From contig NZ_JRKO01000018.1 in assembly GCF_000763885.1 (NCBI RefSeq), positions 1 through 64,000 of the forward strand: DNA of 64,000 nt. The letters run 5' to 3'. This DNA comes from Paracoccus versutus (lineage in GTDB: Bacteria; Pseudomonadota; Alphaproteobacteria; Rhodobacterales; Rhodobacteraceae). The notes beneath the pieces are model-generated. The model made no database searches. It saw only the letters and a list, made by a program, of their open reading frames with translations, and was not told where the DNA came from. Numbering within the stretch: position 1 is the stretch's first letter; the number at the start of each line of letters is the position of its first letter. Below are positions 61,611 to 64,000 of this stretch, piece after piece. The position numbers and the translations under genes are program-made.

Positions 61611-62528
61611 TCAATAGCCGCGCGCCCGGTCCACCAGATGCAAAAGCGGCGCACCCCGCATGGCGCGGCGCAGGTTCTCGGCCACGACATGGGCGGCGCT
61701 CTCGGGCCGGGTCTCGGCCGAGACATGCGGCGTCACCGTCACCTGCGGATGCGTCCAGAACGGGTGTTCGGGCGGCAGCGGCTCCTGCCGGAACACGTCC
61801 AGCACCGCATGGCCCAGGCCCTGATCGAGCGCCGCCAGCAAGGCCGCCTCGTCGATCAGGCTGCCGCGGCCGGCGTTGATGATCGTGGCGCCCGGCGGCA
61901 GCAGGGACAGCCGCGCGGCGTCCAGCAGGTTGCGCGTCCCGCCCGTGTCGGGCAGCAGGCAGACCAGGATCTCGGCCCGGTTCAGGGCCTGGGGCAGGGC
62001 GTCGCCCGCCAGCACCTCGATCCCCGGCACCGGGCGGCCCGATTGCGACCAGCCGGCGACGCGAAAGCCCAGGCCCGCCAGCGCCAAGGCCACCGCCCGG
62101 CCCAGCTCGCCCATGCCCAGCACGGTCACGCCGCGCCGCTGCGCCAGGGGTGGGGTCAGCTGGTTGCGCCAGACGCCGTCCTGGGCAAAGCGGTCCATGC
62201 CCAGATGCGCCCGCAGCGCCCAGCCGGTGCAATATTCCACCATGCCCTGCGCCAGTCCCGGATCGACCATGCGGCAGAGCGGCTGGGTCAGCGTGGGGTT
62301 GGTCACGATGCGCTCGACCCCGGCCCAGAGGCTTTGCACCACGCGGGCGCGGGTGAAGGGGGTGAAGTCCAGCACCCTGCCGTCCTCGGGGTAGCCGGGC
62401 GCATAGATCAGCGCGTCGAAGCACGCGGGATCGCCCTGCCGGCACAGCTCCATCTCGGGGCAGGCCGCGCGCAGGGCGGGGGACCAGGCATCCCACAGCC
62501 GCGCGGGGGCGGCGAACAGCACCCGCAT
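61611..62528 (-). CDS. ghrA: Glyoxylate/hydroxypyruvate reductase A (D-2-hydroxyacid dehydrogenase)
   Basis: 305 residues. The NAD(P)-binding domain has VTVLGMGELGRAVALALAGL, and catalytic residues Arg (INAGRGSLIDE), Glu (DVFRQEPLPPEHPFW) and His (VTVTPHVSAETRP) are in place. It reduces glyoxylate or hydroxypyruvate. ATG 62528 begins 5 bp after the rodA stop; ATG 62555 would overlap rodA by 23 bp. It could compete with the Bhc cycle for glyoxylate, but the two loci are 25 kb apart. Confidence 0.9.
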   Translation of the reverse strand: MRVLFAAPARLWDAWSPALRAACPEMELCRQGDPACFDALIYAPGYPEDGRVLDFTPFTRARVVQSLWAGVERIVTNPTLTQPLCRMVDPGLAQGMVEYCTGWALRAHLGMDRFAQDGVWRNQLTPPLAQRRGVTVLGMGELGRAVALALAGLGFRVAGWSQSGRPVPGIEVLAGDALPQALNRAEILVCLLPDTGGTRNLLDAARLSLLPPGATIINAGRGSLIDEAALLAALDQGLGHAVLDVFRQEPLPPEHPFWTHPQVTVTPHVSAETRPESAAHVVAENLRRAMRGAPLLHLVDRARGY

Positions 62529-62532
62529 CCCG

Positions 62533-63675
62533 TCAGCCCCTAGGCCGATGGACATGGGCCGATTGCACGATGCCGAAGGCCATCAGCAGGATCATCAGCG
62601 AGGTTCCTCCGTAACTGACCAGCGGCAGGGGCGAGCCCTTGGCCGGCAACATGCCCATCACCGTCGCCATGTTGATGGAAAAGTAAAGGAAGAACGTCCC
62701 GGCGATGCCGATGGTCAGCAGGCTGGCGAAGCGGTCGCGGTTGGTCAGCGCCGAATACATGCAGAACCCCAGGATCAGCACATAGAGGATCAGCAGCGAT
62801 CCCGCGCCGACGAAGCCGAATTCCTCGGCCAGCGAGGTGAAGATGAAGTCGGTGTGCTTCTCGGGCAGGAAGTTCAGCCGCGACTGCGTGCCCTGCATGA
62901 AGCCGCGCCCCGACCAGCCGCCCGATCCCAGCGCGATCTGCGCCTGGGCGATGTTGTAGCCCGCGCCCAAGGGGTCCGAGCCGGGGTCGAGGAAGGTGTC
63001 GATGCGGCGGAACTGGTAGTCGTGCAGCAATTGCCAGTCGGTGCCGCGGCTTTCCATGACCGCGGTGATGCCGGCGACGACGATGGCGATGACGGCGGCG
63101 AAATACCACAGGCTGACGCCGGCCGCGAACATCACGATGCCGCCCCCCGCGATCAGCATGATCGAGGTGCCCAGGTCGGGCTGCATCAGCACCAGCGCCG
63201 TCGGCAGCAGGATCAGCACCACCGGCACCAGCACCCAGAACGGGCGCGAGACCTTTTCCACCGGCAGCCAGTCGTAATAGGCTGCCAGCGTCAGCACGAA
63301 GGCGACCTTGGTCAGCTCGGACGGCTGGATGCGGATCGGTCCCAGCACCAGCCAGCGCTGCGCGCCCATGCCGACATGGCCCATCACCTCGACCAGCACC
63401 AGAAGGCCGACGCAGATCACGTAGGATGCGACCGAGATCGAGCGCCAGAACCAGATCGGCACGAAGGCCAGCGCGAACATCAGCACCATGCCGACGGCGA
63501 AGCGCTCCATCTGCGGGCCGGCCCATTTGTCGATGTCGCCGCCCGAGACGGAATAGAGCATCAGGAAGCCGATGCAGCTGACCGCCGTGACCAGGAAGAC
63601 CAGCGGCCAGTTCAGATACAGGATCTTGCGCCAGCCCGTCGGCACCTGCGCGACGTGATAGTCGAGATAGCTCAT
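62533..63675 (-). CDS. rodA: Rod shape-determining peptidoglycan glycosyltransferase RodA
   Basis: 380 residues, SEDS family with about 10 membrane helices. Motifs: GAQRWLVLGPIRIQPSELTK, TLAAYYDWLPVEK, LVLMQPDLGTSIML with the catalytic Asp, and the C-terminal GSPLPLVSYGGTS. It polymerises lipid II with PBP2 during elongation. It follows mrdA by 3 bp on the same strand, the conserved mre/mrd order. Confidence 0.97.
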   Translation of the reverse strand: MSYLDYHVAQVPTGWRKILYLNWPLVFLVTAVSCIGFLMLYSVSGGDIDKWAGPQMERFAVGMVLMFALAFVPIWFWRSISVASYVICVGLLVLVEVMGHVGMGAQRWLVLGPIRIQPSELTKVAFVLTLAAYYDWLPVEKVSRPFWVLVPVVLILLPTALVLMQPDLGTSIMLIAGGGIVMFAAGVSLWYFAAVIAIVVAGITAVMESRGTDWQLLHDYQFRRIDTFLDPGSDPLGAGYNIAQAQIALGSGGWSGRGFMQGTQSRLNFLPEKHTDFIFTSLAEEFGFVGAGSLLILYVLILGFCMYSALTNRDRFASLLTIGIAGTFFLYFSINMATVMGMLPAKGSPLPLVSYGGTSLMILLMAFGIVQSAHVHRPRG

Positions 63676-63678
63676 GGC

Positions 63679-64000
63679 TCAGGCCCTTGCGCGGCCCTCG
63701 CCCTTGCGGGCCGAGGGGGTCAGGTTCATGCGCGACCACATCTCCTGCACCTTGGCGCGCTCGGCCTCGGGATAGGCCGAAAGCGGCGGCAGGCCGTCCG
63801 CCAGCGCATAAAGCAGGATATCGCGGGCGATGGGGGCCGCGACCGCGCCGCCGCCGCCGCCATGCTCGACCACGACCGAGACCGCATAGCGCGGCATGTC
63901 ATAGGGCGCGAAGCAGACGAACAGCGCATGGTCGCGCCGGTTCCAGGGCAGCTGCTCGTTCGAGATCACGCCGCGGGCGCGTTCGGCGGCGGTGATGTTG
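63679..64000 (-). CDS. mrdA: Penicillin-binding protein 2, C-terminal part (runs off the window)
   Basis: The last 106 codons, open to the window end. RDHALFVCFAPYDMPRYAVS followed by VVVEHGGGGGAVAAPIARDI is the C-terminal strand region of PBP2 transpeptidases, just past the KTGT motif that lies outside. It is the partner of RodA in cell-elongation peptidoglycan synthesis. The start and active site are not in this window. Confidence 0.95.
   Translation of the reverse strand, partial: NITAAERARGVISNEQLPWNRRDHALFVCFAPYDMPRYAVSVVVEHGGGGGAVAAPIARDILLYALADGLPPLSAYPEAERAKVQEMWSRMNLTPSARKGEGRARA

Overview
The window is about 67% GC and is gene-dense, with many ATGA/TGATG overlaps and a strand bias to minus. 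Its gene content (EpmA/EF-P pair, alphaproteobacterial PAS_5 protein, infA-maf-RNase G/E-yacG block, class II DAHP synthase, complete beta-hydroxyaspartate cycle cluster) points to a Rhodobacteraceae member, most likely Paracoccus (P. denitrificans/pantotrophus-like). This assignment is inferred from gene families and order; no database search was run.

Layout. 1-5.95 kb holds translation and housekeeping genes: efp and its modifying ligase epmA (divergent), an MltB-like lytic transglycosylase lipoprotein, tRNA-Phe, and the infA-maf-rng-yacG operon. 5.95-14.7 kb is a signalling block: a FliM/SPOA-like protein followed by an array of degenerate copies of its own 3' end, a sodium-solute-symporter/histidine kinase hybrid with a small membrane protein and a stand-alone receiver, an XRE/ScfR-type regulator, and a NarX/NarL-type two-component pair. 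14.8-19.65 kb holds an AcrAB-type RND pump and tRNA-Gly.

19.8-37.4 kb is a catabolic region. It contains xdhABC-guaD with a divergent LysR regulator, a methyltransferase, the membrane cytochrome-c urate oxidase puuD, 5-hydroxyisourate hydrolase uraH, 8-oxoguanine deaminase, an NCS2 purine permease, and the full beta-hydroxyaspartate cycle bhcABCD with its IclR regulator bhcR. bhcABCD, the permease, the deaminase and uraH are collinear with gaps of 39 bp or less and no visible terminator until after uraH. Purine breakdown, which ends in glyoxylate, may therefore be transcribed together with the glyoxylate-assimilating cycle.

37.5-41.7 kb carries an unusual trio: a DUF6345/caspase-like protein without an obvious catalytic Cys, a pentapeptide-repeat protein with a chagasin-like C-terminal domain, and a convergent SARP/TPR regulator. 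41.8-48.8 kb holds purMN and a livKGFHM branched-chain amino acid ABC operon. 48.9-58.9 kb holds a GlxA-type AraC regulator, class II DAHP synthase, a PAS_5 protein, an ATGA-coupled gmk/gamma-carbonic-anhydrase/PhoR-like kinase operon, an L,D-transpeptidase lipoprotein, a DUF3422 protein, an ArsC/Spx-like protein and a YitT protein. 58.9-64 kb holds an NMT1-type binding protein, manC, ghrA, rodA and the end of mrdA (PBP2).

The most unexpected non-coding signal is recurrent. At four separate minus-strand genes (SPOA protein, PAS_5 protein, L,D-transpeptidase, and an 89-codon ORF), the 3' end including the stop codon is repeated immediately downstream in the same orientation, with units of roughly 200, 154, 193-212 and 11 bp. 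One array is edged by a 14-bp minisatellite. A dispersed element with the core GTATTT-N4-AACG-N-AGAA also occurs at least four times.
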